64,000 nt of DNA from Candidatus Mediterraneibacter surreyensis (lineage in GTDB: Bacteria; Bacillota; Clostridia; Lachnospirales; Lachnospiraceae): contig DWYB01000082.1 in the NCBI GenBank assembly GCA_019118885.1, positions 1 to 64,000 on the forward strand, read 5' to 3'. Position 1 is the stretch's first letter. The number at the start of each line of letters is the position of its first letter. The notes beneath the pieces were generated by a model, which saw only the letters and a program-made list of their open reading frames with translations, had not been told where the DNA came from and searched no databases. This document shows positions 50,396-58,014 of the stretch, one piece after another. The position numbers and the translations under genes were made by a program.

Positions 50396-50499
50396 AGTTT
50401 TGTTTTACGAGTGGAAGGTCTCGAACACTCGGCACATTTTACGGCGGTGACCGCCGGCAGACCTTGAAAGACCTTGTTTTTAGACGGGCCTGCAACGAA
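50396..50499 (-). promoter_or_regulatory. Orphaned leader RNA, copy B: original chromosomal queT riboswitch candidate
   Basis: The same architecture as copy A: P1 GCAGGCC (from 50486-50493) with GGTCTGC (50457-50463), P1-loop AAGGTCT (50469-50475), P2 CGGCGG/CCGCCG (50442-50456), P3 CGAGTG/CACTCG (50408-50431) with the identical loop TTCGAGACCTTC. Differences from copy A in P1, P2 and P3 are compensatory. No gene lies downstream on this strand except the element's end, where a terminator would stop it. It is probably the pre-integration leader of queT. Confidence 0.6.
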
Positions 50500-50503
50500 A
50501 GAC

Positions 50504-50532
50504 AGTATAGCATGATAAAAAACAGAAATCAA
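50504..50532 (-). promoter_or_regulatory. Promoter B
   Basis: Minus strand TTGATT (50527-50532), 17 bp, TATACT (50504-50509), the same geometry as promoter A. Confidence 0.65.
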
Positions 50533-50598
50533 CTAGCAGACCCAATTCTACACTAAGATCTAATCAACGTCACTGATAACAGTGGCGTCTGTAGTTTT

Positions 50599-51294
50599 CT
50601 ACCCTTTCAGCAGATCATCGATCATCCTTGATGCCTCGCTTCTGGTGACGGTATCAGGATCCCAGGATAGTTTTACCCGCTTCTTGCGTATCAGATTGTT
50701 TAGAAATGCGATCTGCTTCGGTGTGGCAGGCTGAGGCTTCTTTATTTTGTATGTAAGCTGTACCGGTTTGAAGAGTTTAGGATCCTTCTCTTCGAAATAG
50801 TGTGCCAGAGTCTGGTAAAGCTTGGCTGTGGCAAGAGCGTCGTGATAAGCGCGGTGAGCCGATTTGTTTTCTATGTGATAGTATTCACAGAGGCTCCCAA
50901 GACTTTTTGATTCCAGCCCGCTTAGCGCCTTCTGGGCAATCTTGAGCGTATCGATCCCCATTTTTTCAAACGATAATCCATTGGCAGCAGCGCTGCATTT
51001 CATAAAACTGTAGTCAAAAGAAACGTTGTGCCCGATCAGCACATCGTCTTCACAGAAATCAAGAAAATCTGCTACAACACTGCATCTCGGCCGTGCTTCC
51101 GCTACCATCTCATTGGTAATTCCGGTCAGGGATGTGATTGCGGGTGAGATGGAAGTGGTTGGTTTAATAAATTCCATGAAGCGTTCCGCTACTTTTCCGT
51201 TCCGTACTTTCAGAGCTCCAATCTCTATGATCTCATTTTCAAGTGGATTTAGTCCCGTTGTCTCAACGTCAAATGCTATATATGATTTCAACAT
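50599..51294 (-). CDS. DnaQ-like 3'-5' exonuclease
   Basis: 231 residues. DEDDh exonuclease motifs: Exo I IAFDVETTGLNPLENEIIEIG, Exo II IGHNVSFDYSFM and Exo III HRAYHDALATAKL. The C-terminal 60 residues (PKQIAFLNNLIRKKR) look like a small helical domain of related proteins. A role in proofreading or RNA/DNA trimming is likely; it is not the PolC subunit. It ends 67 bp from promoter B. Confidence 0.85.
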   Translation of the reverse strand: MLKSYIAFDVETTGLNPLENEIIEIGALKVRNGKVAERFMEFIKPTTSISPAITSLTGITNEMVAEARPRCSVVADFLDFCEDDVLIGHNVSFDYSFMKCSAAANGLSFEKMGIDTLKIAQKALSGLESKSLGSLCEYYHIENKSAHRAYHDALATAKLYQTLAHYFEEKDPKLFKPVQLTYKIKKPQPATPKQIAFLNNLIRKKRVKLSWDPDTVTRSEASRMIDDLLKG

Positions 51295-51450
51295 GATGAA
51301 AATCTCCTTATCTGTCGATATTATACTTGAAAATGATGGGAAATGACAGCAAAGTTTTTATGATGGTTTACATCAAAAGTTGATCTTTTTTAATCTTTAT
51401 AAATATAACCAAAATATGAAGATTATAAAGAATTTATAAAAATATATCAT

Positions 51451-51514
51451 TTACAACTTTTCACTGCGTTGATATACTGTTTTAGAGTGTTAAAGTTTCT
51501 TAGATATATCTAAG
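51451..51514 (+). promoter_or_regulatory. cstA promoter and 16-bp palindrome
   Basis: TTACAA (51451-51456), 16 bp, TATACT (51473-51478). A perfect palindrome CTTAGATATATCTAAG (51499-51514) follows just before the ribosome site and may be an operator or RNA hairpin. Confidence 0.5.
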
Positions 51515-51533
51515 GAAAAGGAGGGTGTTTTTA

Positions 51534-53021
51534 ATGATCACATTTATCATCGGTCTCGTGATTCTTTTTGTAGGCGCCGCGCTCTATGGGAAATTCTGCG
51601 AGAAAGTGTTCGGTCCTGACGACAGGAAGACTCCTGCCTATACAAAAGAGGACGGTGTTGACTATGTACCTATGAGAGGGTGGAAGAACAGTCTGATCAA
51701 TCTGCTGAATATTGCGGGTACGGGCCCGATCCTCGGACCGATCCAGGGTATCCTGTTCGGCCCCATCGCGTTTATTACGATCCCGATCGGAAACATTATC
51801 GGCGGTGCGATGCATGATTATTTCTCCGGCATGATCTGCCTTCGCGACGGCGGAACCCAGATGCCGGATATGATCCGCAAGTACAGCAACAAGGGTGTTT
51901 ACACATTCTATCAGATCTTCTGCAGTCTGCTGCTTCTCCTTGTGGGTGCGGTGTTTATCTACACACCGGGAGATATTGCGGCGACTCAGGTATTCGGATT
52001 TGACGGAGCGGTGACGTCCGTATCTACATGGGTGATCTATGGCGTGATCTTTGTATATTATCTGATCGCGACTGTATTTCCGATCGACAAGATCATCGGA
52101 CGGATTTATCCGATCTTCGGTGCAATCCTGCTGTTCTCCGCTGTCGGAGTATTTATCGGTATCTTTGCACTCGGATTTCCGCTCAATGAAATCTGGGAGG
52201 ACTGGAATGCGGGCGGAGTCCTGTACGGTGATTACTTCAGTGCAAATCACTTTGTTCCGATCTTCTTCATCACTGTGGCATGCGGTATTCTGTCAGGATT
52301 CCACTCTACACAGACGGCAATCATTTCCCGTACGATGAAGAGCGAGAAACAGGGTCGGATGACCTTCTACAACATGATGGTAGTAGAAGGTTTCATCGCC
52401 ATGGTATGGGCAGCCGGCGCAATGGGTGTTTATAATCTTGGTCTTCAGCAGGCGGATGCATCTCTGGCAACAGCTACGATCGGTGTTGTATGTAAACATA
52501 TTCTCGGACCGGTCGGCGGTGTCATTGCTCTTCTCGGCGTTATCGTGCTTCCGATCACATCAGGAGATACGGCGCTGCGTGCACTCAGACTGGCAGTTGC
52601 AGACGGCCTTCACATTGATCAGAAGTCTATAAAGAAGAGACTCGGTCTTGCGGCAATTATCTTTGTACTTGTTGCAGTGATCCTTGTATTTGCCAAGAGC
52701 AATGCGGAAGGATTTAATATCCTGTGGAGATATTTTGCATGGTCCAACCAGAGTCTGTCTCTGTTTGCATTCCTTGCGATCACAGTATGGATGTTCGAGA
52801 CGGGAAGGACGAAATTCGTCTGGATGCCGCTCATACCGGGCGCATGGTATACTTTTGTCACGGTTACATACATTGCAAATGCAAAAATCGGATTTAACAT
52901 TCCGTGGCTTGGCGCTTATATCATTGGTGTCGTAGCAGCGGCGGTTTATGTGGCAGTACTGCTCTGGTACGGCAGAAAACGTTCAGCTATAAAGGCAAGA
53001 CAGGCCGGAAAAGTGGCGTAA
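51534..53021 (+). CDS. cstA: CstA-family pyruvate/peptide transporter
   Basis: 495 residues with more than ten membrane helices. YVPMRGWKNSLINLLNIAGTGPILGPI, GGAMHDYFSGMICLRDGG and the central GFHSTQTAIISRTM are CstA hallmarks. Clostridial forms of about 500 residues are shorter than the E. coli 700-residue proteins. The family imports pyruvate or peptides upon carbon limitation. AGGAAAAGGAGGG precedes ATG 51534. It is a single-gene unit with a terminator shared with the convergent gene. Confidence 0.92.
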   Translation: MITFIIGLVILFVGAALYGKFCEKVFGPDDRKTPAYTKEDGVDYVPMRGWKNSLINLLNIAGTGPILGPIQGILFGPIAFITIPIGNIIGGAMHDYFSGMICLRDGGTQMPDMIRKYSNKGVYTFYQIFCSLLLLLVGAVFIYTPGDIAATQVFGFDGAVTSVSTWVIYGVIFVYYLIATVFPIDKIIGRIYPIFGAILLFSAVGVFIGIFALGFPLNEIWEDWNAGGVLYGDYFSANHFVPIFFITVACGILSGFHSTQTAIISRTMKSEKQGRMTFYNMMVVEGFIAMVWAAGAMGVYNLGLQQADASLATATIGVVCKHILGPVGGVIALLGVIVLPITSGDTALRALRLAVADGLHIDQKSIKKRLGLAAIIFVLVAVILVFAKSNAEGFNILWRYFAWSNQSLSLFAFLAITVWMFETGRTKFVWMPLIPGAWYTFVTVTYIANAKIGFNIPWLGAYIIGVVAAAVYVAVLLWYGRKRSAIKARQAGKVA

Positions 53022-53064
53022 ATATAGAATGAAAATGATTATTGCACTATGATATAACGAAAAG

Positions 53065-53104
53065 AAGCTTCTCCTGACAATGACAATAGGGAGAAGCTTT
53101 TTTT
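53065..53104 (+). terminator. Rho-independent terminator, bidirectional
   Basis: A 10-bp stem (53065-53074 with 53090-53099) and T run, between convergent genes. Confidence 0.85.
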
Positions 53105-53116
53105 GGTCTGTCTGCT

Positions 53117-53548
53117 TTACAGAAAATCTTTCAGTTTCTTCAGCAGATCCTCCTCGGTCCGGATAATTTTCTGAGCAAGATCCGCGGCTTTTTTGTCAGC
53201 CTTATCATACTGATTTGCTTTCCCGCCCAATGTCTTGATACCCATTGTGCACCCATCTATGAGAAGGCGCGCAATCTGAAGATTGTCACTGTTGAAAGTC
53301 AGTTTCATTTCCGTGGTGAACCAGGACATAGCGCTCGCCATGATGCCGGGGGATTTCGCCTCGATTCCTGCTTCTTTGAGATGTGACACTGCCTCGTCTT
53401 CAAGCTGCCGATGCTTTTCGGTATAATCATTGATCAGTTTTCTGAATTCCGTATCTTTTACATATTCCTTTATCTGTTCAAAGCTCTCAACGGCCATTCT
53501 GCAGCCGACGCAGCATTCTTCAAGCAGTTTCCTTGTCTGTTCGTCCAT
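53117..53548 (-). CDS. Ferritin-like helical protein, unknown function
   Basis: 143 residues, almost wholly helical. ECCVGCRMAVESFEQIKEYV and DYTEKHRQLEDEAVSHLKEAG resemble ferritin-like (DUF2383-type) four-helix bundles, with several Glu and His suitable for metals. Conserved in Lachnospiraceae; function not known. ATG at 53546-53548 is chosen because CGGGAGGGATTTAC precedes it; the frame extends upstream without such a site. Confidence 0.65.
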   Translation of the reverse strand: MDEQTRKLLEECCVGCRMAVESFEQIKEYVKDTEFRKLINDYTEKHRQLEDEAVSHLKEAGIEAKSPGIMASAMSWFTTEMKLTFNSDNLQIARLLIDGCTMGIKTLGGKANQYDKADKKAADLAQKIIRTEEDLLKKLKDFL

Positions 53549-53685
53549 GTAAATCCCTCCCGAAATGTTGATGTGCTGCAAAGCCGGATATGCCGGAAAA
53601 GCGGCCGGGCGATGCGGCATATGACTATATTTTGTATTTTTTTCAATAATATACATAAAATAAGAAGAAATTCAGATTCGACAAA

Positions 53686-53714
53686 TTGATTTTTCCCCAC
53701 TCATGCCATATAAT
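53686..53714 (+). promoter_or_regulatory. Promoter of the coaBC operon
   Basis: TTGATT (53686-53691), 17 bp, TATAAT (53709-53714). The predicted start is near 53721. Confidence 0.75.
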
Positions 53715-53720
53715 GAACCC

Positions 53721-53772
53721 GAACCGGAGCAATCCCGATGCAGATGCGGGATGTTCACACTAAGATCGGTTC
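53721..53772 (+). promoter_or_regulatory. Structured leader of the coaBC-panT-coaX operon
   Basis: GAACCG (53721-53726) pairs with CGGTTC (53767-53772), enclosing hairpin ATCCCG/CGGGAT (53732-53737 with 53747-53752). The outer helix would begin at the first transcribed base. No U run follows; it could be a riboswitch-like or stabilising leader. Confidence 0.4.
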
Positions 53773-53796
53773 TAAAATACAGAAAGGGGGAAGTCT

Positions 53797-54987
53797 ATGT
53801 TAAAAGGAAAGACGGTGCTTCTGGGAGTGTCAGGCAGCATTGCCGCATACAAGACGGCTTATCTTGCCAGCGCTCTTAAGAAACTGGATGCAGATGTCCA
53901 TGTCCTGATGACGCAGAACGCGACTAATTTTATCAATCCCATCACATTTGAGACGCTTACCGGAAACAAGTGCCTGGTGGACACATTTGACCGGAACTTT
54001 GAGTTCAGCGTTGAGCACGTATCTCTGGCAAAACAGGCGGACGTGGTGATGATCGCTCCTGCCAGCGCCAATGTGATCGGCAAGCTCGCCCATGGCATTG
54101 CGGACGACATGCTCACCACGACAGTGATGGCATGTAAATGCAAAAAGATAGTTGCGCCGGCGATGAATACAAACATGTTTGAAAATCCGGTTGTGCAGGA
54201 TAATCTTAAGCTCCTGACTCATTATGGATATGAGGTCATCAGTCCGGCGACAGGTTACCTGGCGTGTGGAGATACCGGAACAGGGAAGATGCCGGAGCCG
54301 CAGGAACTGCTTGAGTATATTCTGCAGGAGATCGAATATGAGAAGGACATGCAGGGACTGAAAGTTCTCGTGACCGCCGGCCCTACTCAGGAGGCTATCG
54401 ATCCGGTGCGCTATATCACCAACCATTCGACAGGAAAAATGGGATATGCCATCGCGAAAATGGCGGCGCGGCGCGGCGCCGAGGTGACGCTGGTGGCCGG
54501 ACAGACTGCACTGGAAACGCAACGTTTTGTTGACACGGTATCTGTCAGGTCAGCAAAGGATATGTACGAGGCGGTGACAAGCCGTGCCGCAGAGCAGGAC
54601 ATTATCATCAAGGCGGCGGCTGTAGCTGATTACCGTCCGAAATATGTGAGCGATCACAAGATGAAGAAACACGACGGCAATCTTGTGATCGAACTGGAAC
54701 GCACGGACGACATCCTTGCAAGTCTCGGCGAGAACAGACGCCCGGGGCAGTTCCTGTGCGGATTTGCCATGGAGACGGAAAATCTGCTGGAAAATTCCAG
54801 AAAAAAACTTAAGAAGAAGCATCTCGACATGATCGTCGCCAACAGTCTGAGAACAGAAGGAGCCGGATTCGGCGGCGACACAAACGTAGTGATTATGATC
54901 ACGGAATCAGAGGAAATCTCACTCGGGAAAATGACAAAAGAGGAGACAGCCTTGCACATCCTTGATCAGATCATGAAAATGAGATAA
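53797..54987 (+). CDS. coaBC: Bifunctional CoaBC: phosphopantothenoylcysteine decarboxylase/synthetase
   Basis: 396 residues. CoaC flavoprotein half (1-185): LLGVSGSIAAYKTA, the PASANVIGKLAHGIADDMLT active site region and APAMNTNMFENP. CoaB half (190-396): VTAGPTQEAIDPVRYITNHSTGKMG, AAAVADYRP and KKKHLDMIVANSL. It performs two steps of coenzyme A synthesis. AGAAAGGGGGAAGTCT precedes the ATG. The following ECF gene and coaX make a pathway operon. Confidence 0.95.
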   Translation: MLKGKTVLLGVSGSIAAYKTAYLASALKKLDADVHVLMTQNATNFINPITFETLTGNKCLVDTFDRNFEFSVEHVSLAKQADVVMIAPASANVIGKLAHGIADDMLTTTVMACKCKKIVAPAMNTNMFENPVVQDNLKLLTHYGYEVISPATGYLACGDTGTGKMPEPQELLEYILQEIEYEKDMQGLKVLVTAGPTQEAIDPVRYITNHSTGKMGYAIAKMAARRGAEVTLVAGQTALETQRFVDTVSVRSAKDMYEAVTSRAAEQDIIIKAAAVADYRPKYVSDHKMKKHDGNLVIELERTDDILASLGENRRPGQFLCGFAMETENLLENSRKKLKKKHLDMIVANSLRTEGAGFGGDTNVVIMITESEEISLGKMTKEETALHILDQIMKMR

Positions 54988-55043
54988 CAGAGACCAAAAT
55001 GTATTGTATCCCGCAAGGGAATGATAACAAGGAGGCAATTATT

Positions 55044-55727
55044 ATGAACAATTCAATAACTCAGAAACCCGCAGGAAGCAGATACAGCACGATGAGTCTG
55101 GTACAGGTGGCGATATTCGGTGCAATCATATGCATCATGGCCTTTACCCCCTTTCTGGGCTATATCCCGCTGCCGTTTACAAGAGCAACGATCATCCACA
55201 TCCCTGTTATTATCGCTTCACTGCTGATGGGACCGAAAAAGGGCGGTGTACTTGGCTTCTTATTCGGTCTGACTAGTTTTATCAATAACACGATCAATCC
55301 TACGGCTACGTCGTTTGTATTTACCCCATTTTACACTGTAGGCGAGTTCAGCGGCGGCATAGGGAGTCTGGTCATCTGTTTTATCCCGCGCATTCTGGTA
55401 GGAATCGTACCATATTTTGTATACAAATTGGTGCTCAGGCTTTCAAGCGAAAAGACGAGGAACCGGGGTGTGTCCAATATCGGGCTTATACTGGCAGGAA
55501 TATCAGGAGCTCTCGTAAATACGCTGCTGGTTATGAACCTGATCTATGTATTTTACGGAGACGCCTATATAAAGGCAAGTGAAAAGGCGGTATCACTGGG
55601 ATATATGGTCATCCTGTCCATAATCGGGATCAACGGCGTGCCGGAAGCCATCATCGCAGGCATCCTTACCCTGTGTATCGGGAAAGTACTTCTGAAGAAA
55701 AATGTAAGAGAAAGGCTGGGATTTTAG
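55044..55727 (+). CDS. ECF transporter S-component, probably pantothenate (PanT-like)
   Basis: 227 residues, five or six membrane helices. MSLVQVAIFGAIICIMAFTP, IPLPFTRATIIHIPVIIASL and LGFLFGLTSFINNT are typical of PanT-type S-components. The location between coaBC and coaX supports pantothenate as substrate, an inference from context. ATG 55044 follows ACAAGGAGG. coaX starts 2 bp after its stop. Confidence 0.8.
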   Translation: MNNSITQKPAGSRYSTMSLVQVAIFGAIICIMAFTPFLGYIPLPFTRATIIHIPVIIASLLMGPKKGGVLGFLFGLTSFINNTINPTATSFVFTPFYTVGEFSGGIGSLVICFIPRILVGIVPYFVYKLVLRLSSEKTRNRGVSNIGLILAGISGALVNTLLVMNLIYVFYGDAYIKASEKAVSLGYMVILSIIGINGVPEAIIAGILTLCIGKVLLKKNVRERLGF

Positions 55728-55729
55728 AG

Positions 55730-56497
55730 ATGATCTTGGCAATTGATATCGGAAATACCAATATAGTGCTCGGCTGCATTGACGGAAAGAAATGTCTTTT
55801 CGTCGAGCGGCTCTCCACAGTACGTACCAAGACGGAACTGGAATATGCCATAGATATCAAAAATGTACTTGATATCTATCATATAAAAAAAGCGGATCTT
55901 GACGGAGGCATTATCTCTTCCGTGGTGCCGCAGATCACCACAGTGGCAAAGCTGGCTGTTGAAAAGATCCTGAAGAAAGAAGTGCTTGTTGTGGGCGCGG
56001 GTATCAAGACAGGGCTTAACATCCGCATCGATAACCCGGCTCAGCTCGGAAGCGATCTGGTGGTTGATTCCGTGGCGGCAATCGCCGAATATCCGGCGCC
56101 GCTTCTGATCTTTGATATGGGAACCGCCAATACAGTCTGCGTCATCGATAAAAATAAGAATTATATCGGCGGTATGATTTATCCGGGAATCGGCGTTTCG
56201 CTGGATTCCCTGACCGCCCACGCATCCCAGCTGGGCGGCATCAGCCTGGAAGCGCCGGAACATATCATAGGAAAGAATACGGTGGACTGTATGAAAAGCG
56301 GAACGATCTACAGTGCGGCTGCAGCCATCGACGGCATCATCGACAGACTGAAAGAAGAACTTGGCGATGACGCGACTGTGATTGCAACCGGCGGCCTGGC
56401 AAATAAGATCGTGCCATACTGCAGGAGAAAGATCATACTGGATGATAATCTGCTGCTGAAAGGGCTGGCGGTGATATATCGTAAGAATAGGAAGTGA
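55730..56497 (+). CDS. coaX: Type III pantothenate kinase
   Basis: 255 residues of the ASKHA fold: ILAIDIGNTNIVLG phosphate loop, DLVVDSVAAIAEYPAP, IFDMGTANTVCVID and GGMIYPGIGVSLDSL. It phosphorylates pantothenate, the first CoA step, and needs a monovalent cation. It starts just after the transporter stop, so coupling is likely. The TGA stop lies at the first base of a foldback element. Confidence 0.93.
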   Translation: MILAIDIGNTNIVLGCIDGKKCLFVERLSTVRTKTELEYAIDIKNVLDIYHIKKADLDGGIISSVVPQITTVAKLAVEKILKKEVLVVGAGIKTGLNIRIDNPAQLGSDLVVDSVAAIAEYPAPLLIFDMGTANTVCVIDKNKNYIGGMIYPGIGVSLDSLTAHASQLGGISLEAPEHIIGKNTVDCMKSGTIYSAAAAIDGIIDRLKEELGDDATVIATGGLANKIVPYCRRKIILDDNLLLKGLAVIYRKNRK

Positions 56498-57119
56498 AAT
56501 TCGTGTTTGTTTCAGAGATTACGCCTTATACTGAACAGAAATGTTATATCGATAAGAGGACGCAAAAAAGAGGGAAATGCTCGTTCATTGGAACTCCCAT
56601 TTCCTTTCGCTTAACATCCAGAACAAATGCTTTTCGGAACGCTCCTGCCTTGATGCATGGCTCACGCAGTTCTCTCTTTTTTGCTGGTTCATCTAATCAT
56701 TATATTTTCTATCCGGTATTTATAATCATCTCTGAACAAATACTCGTAGAAACGGGAAGAGATCGGAGCAGAGTCGATAAAGTGCTCCTTTCTTCCCGTT
56801 TTTATGACTGTTTGTTTATAGAATATGCTGCTGGTAACCAGAAAATCTGACGCCTGATGCGCCAGCTGAGAGAAGCGGATACTGTATAAGCCATGCGCTA
56901 AGGCAGGAGCGTTCCGAATACACCTGGTTCTTCCTGTTAGAAAAAGCAAATGCAAGTTCCAATGGACGAGCATTTGCTTTTTCGTTACAGGGATTCCAGG
57001 GGATGAGGAGAAGCGGGCCGGCATGGCTTATACAGTATCCGCTTCTCTCAGTGTCCGCATTTGAGTTCAGACTTCTTTTCCGTATTCAGCAGAATAATCT
57101 ATACAACAAACACGAATTT
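56497..57119. mobile_element. 623-bp non-coding foldback (MITE-like) element
   Basis: A perfect 15-bp terminal inverted repeat (56497-56511 and 57105-57119) encloses 593 bp. The two arms are themselves imperfect inverted copies: the left stretch with TCGGAACGCTCCTGCCTT (about 56634-56651) recurs inverted near 56899-56916, and hairpins with CATTGGAACT lie in both arms. The centre is a long hairpin (about 56752-56805, AAACGGGAAGA/TCTTCCCGTTT). No convincing coding frame exists. It fills the gap between convergent coaX and map and touches both stop codons. Other readings: a regulatory or terminator-like repeat, or a MITE needing a transposase elsewhere. Confidence 0.55.
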
Positions 57120-57981
57120 ATTTCGTTAAGACCTCAACCCCGGTTTCTGTGACGAGCACCATATATTCGATCTGAGCCGACAGTCCGTCATCGATTGTGT
57201 ACACGGTCCATCCGTTGTCTTCATCCACGAAAAAGTCCGGGCTTCCCTCGTTGATCATAGGCTCTATGGTGAACATCATGCCGGGTACAAGGAGCATCTC
57301 ACTGCCTTTTGGCGTTACGTAGCTTACGAACGGGTCCTCATGGAACTCCAGTCCGATGCCGTGGCCTCCGATCTCTTCTACGACAGAGTAGCCGTTTGCT
57401 TTGGCGTGGGTATTGATGGCGTCGGCGATGTCGCCTAAGTGCCCCCACGGTTTAGCTGCCGCCAGACCTAATTCCACACATTCTTCCGTGACGCGGACGA
57501 GACGTTCAGCACGTTCAGAGACTTTCCCCATCTTGAACATACGGGAGGCGTCAGAGAAGTATCCGTCTACAATGGTGGATACGTCCACATTGATGATGTC
57601 GCCTTCTTTCAGGATGATATCTTTATCAGGAATACCATGGCAGATCTCGTTATTGAGCGAAGTGCACACGCTCTTTGGGAATCCCTGATAATCCAAAGGT
57701 GCGGGGATTCCGCCGTGTTCCGTGGTAAAGCGGTACACGATATCGTCGATTTCGGCGGTGCTCATGCCGATGCGGATGTGTTTAGCCACCTCGTCAAGCA
57801 CAGCCGTATTAAGAGCGGCGCTTATTTTTATCTTTTCTATCTGAGCCGGTGTCTTGAGCAGTTTGCGGGTGGGAACAATCTCACCTTTTTCTGCGTGTAA
57901 AAGCATTTTTTCTTCGATAGGCATATGGCATTTTTTATACTTTTTGCCGCTGCCGCACCAGCATAGCTCGTTTCTTTCCAT
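57118..57981 (-). CDS. map: Methionine aminopeptidase type I with SEC-C metal motif
   Basis: 287 residues. An N-terminal SEC-C zinc motif (CWCGSGKKYKKCH) precedes the pita-bread fold: EICHGIPD, IINVDVSTIVDGYFSDASRM, HGIGLEFHEDP and FTIEPMINEG provide the metal ligands. It removes the initiator Met. The extra SEC-C end is usual in Clostridial Map. The start at 57981 (MERNELCWCG) follows AGAGGAG at 9 bp; an ATG three codons upstream is too close to it. Its stop codon lies within the foldback element's terminal repeat. Confidence 0.94.
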   Translation of the reverse strand: MERNELCWCGSGKKYKKCHMPIEEKMLLHAEKGEIVPTRKLLKTPAQIEKIKISAALNTAVLDEVAKHIRIGMSTAEIDDIVYRFTTEHGGIPAPLDYQGFPKSVCTSLNNEICHGIPDKDIILKEGDIINVDVSTIVDGYFSDASRMFKMGKVSERAERLVRVTEECVELGLAAAKPWGHLGDIADAINTHAKANGYSVVEEIGGHGIGLEFHEDPFVSYVTPKGSEMLLVPGMMFTIEPMINEGSPDFFVDEDNGWTVYTIDDGLSAQIEYMVLVTETGVEVLTK

Positions 57982-58014
57982 GAAATACATCTCCTCTTAA
58001 AAATATTTATCTGA

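Larger units (their letters stand above)
41294..50409. mobile_element. 9.1-kb integrative element inserted between the queT leader and queT
   Basis: Both ends carry the identical 14-bp core AGTTTTGTTTTACG (41294-41307 and 50396-50409). Between them lie a repressor, divergent excisionase, replication initiator, DnaB-type helicase, sigma factor, toxin/antisense pair, RHH protein, small genes and a tyrosine integrase at the right end. Heptamer TACCCAC repeats mark both ends. No capsid, packaging, relaxase or conjugation gene is visible, so this is a replicating satellite- or plasmid-like island rather than a prophage or ICE. Gene density, small overlapping frames and phage-type gene names separate it from its surroundings. 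Confidence 0.8.

Noticed and set aside
56494..56850. 118-residue frame in the coaX-map gap
   Set aside because: It lies inside the foldback element, has no ribosome site and its translation has no conserved features; the inverted symmetry explains the open frame.
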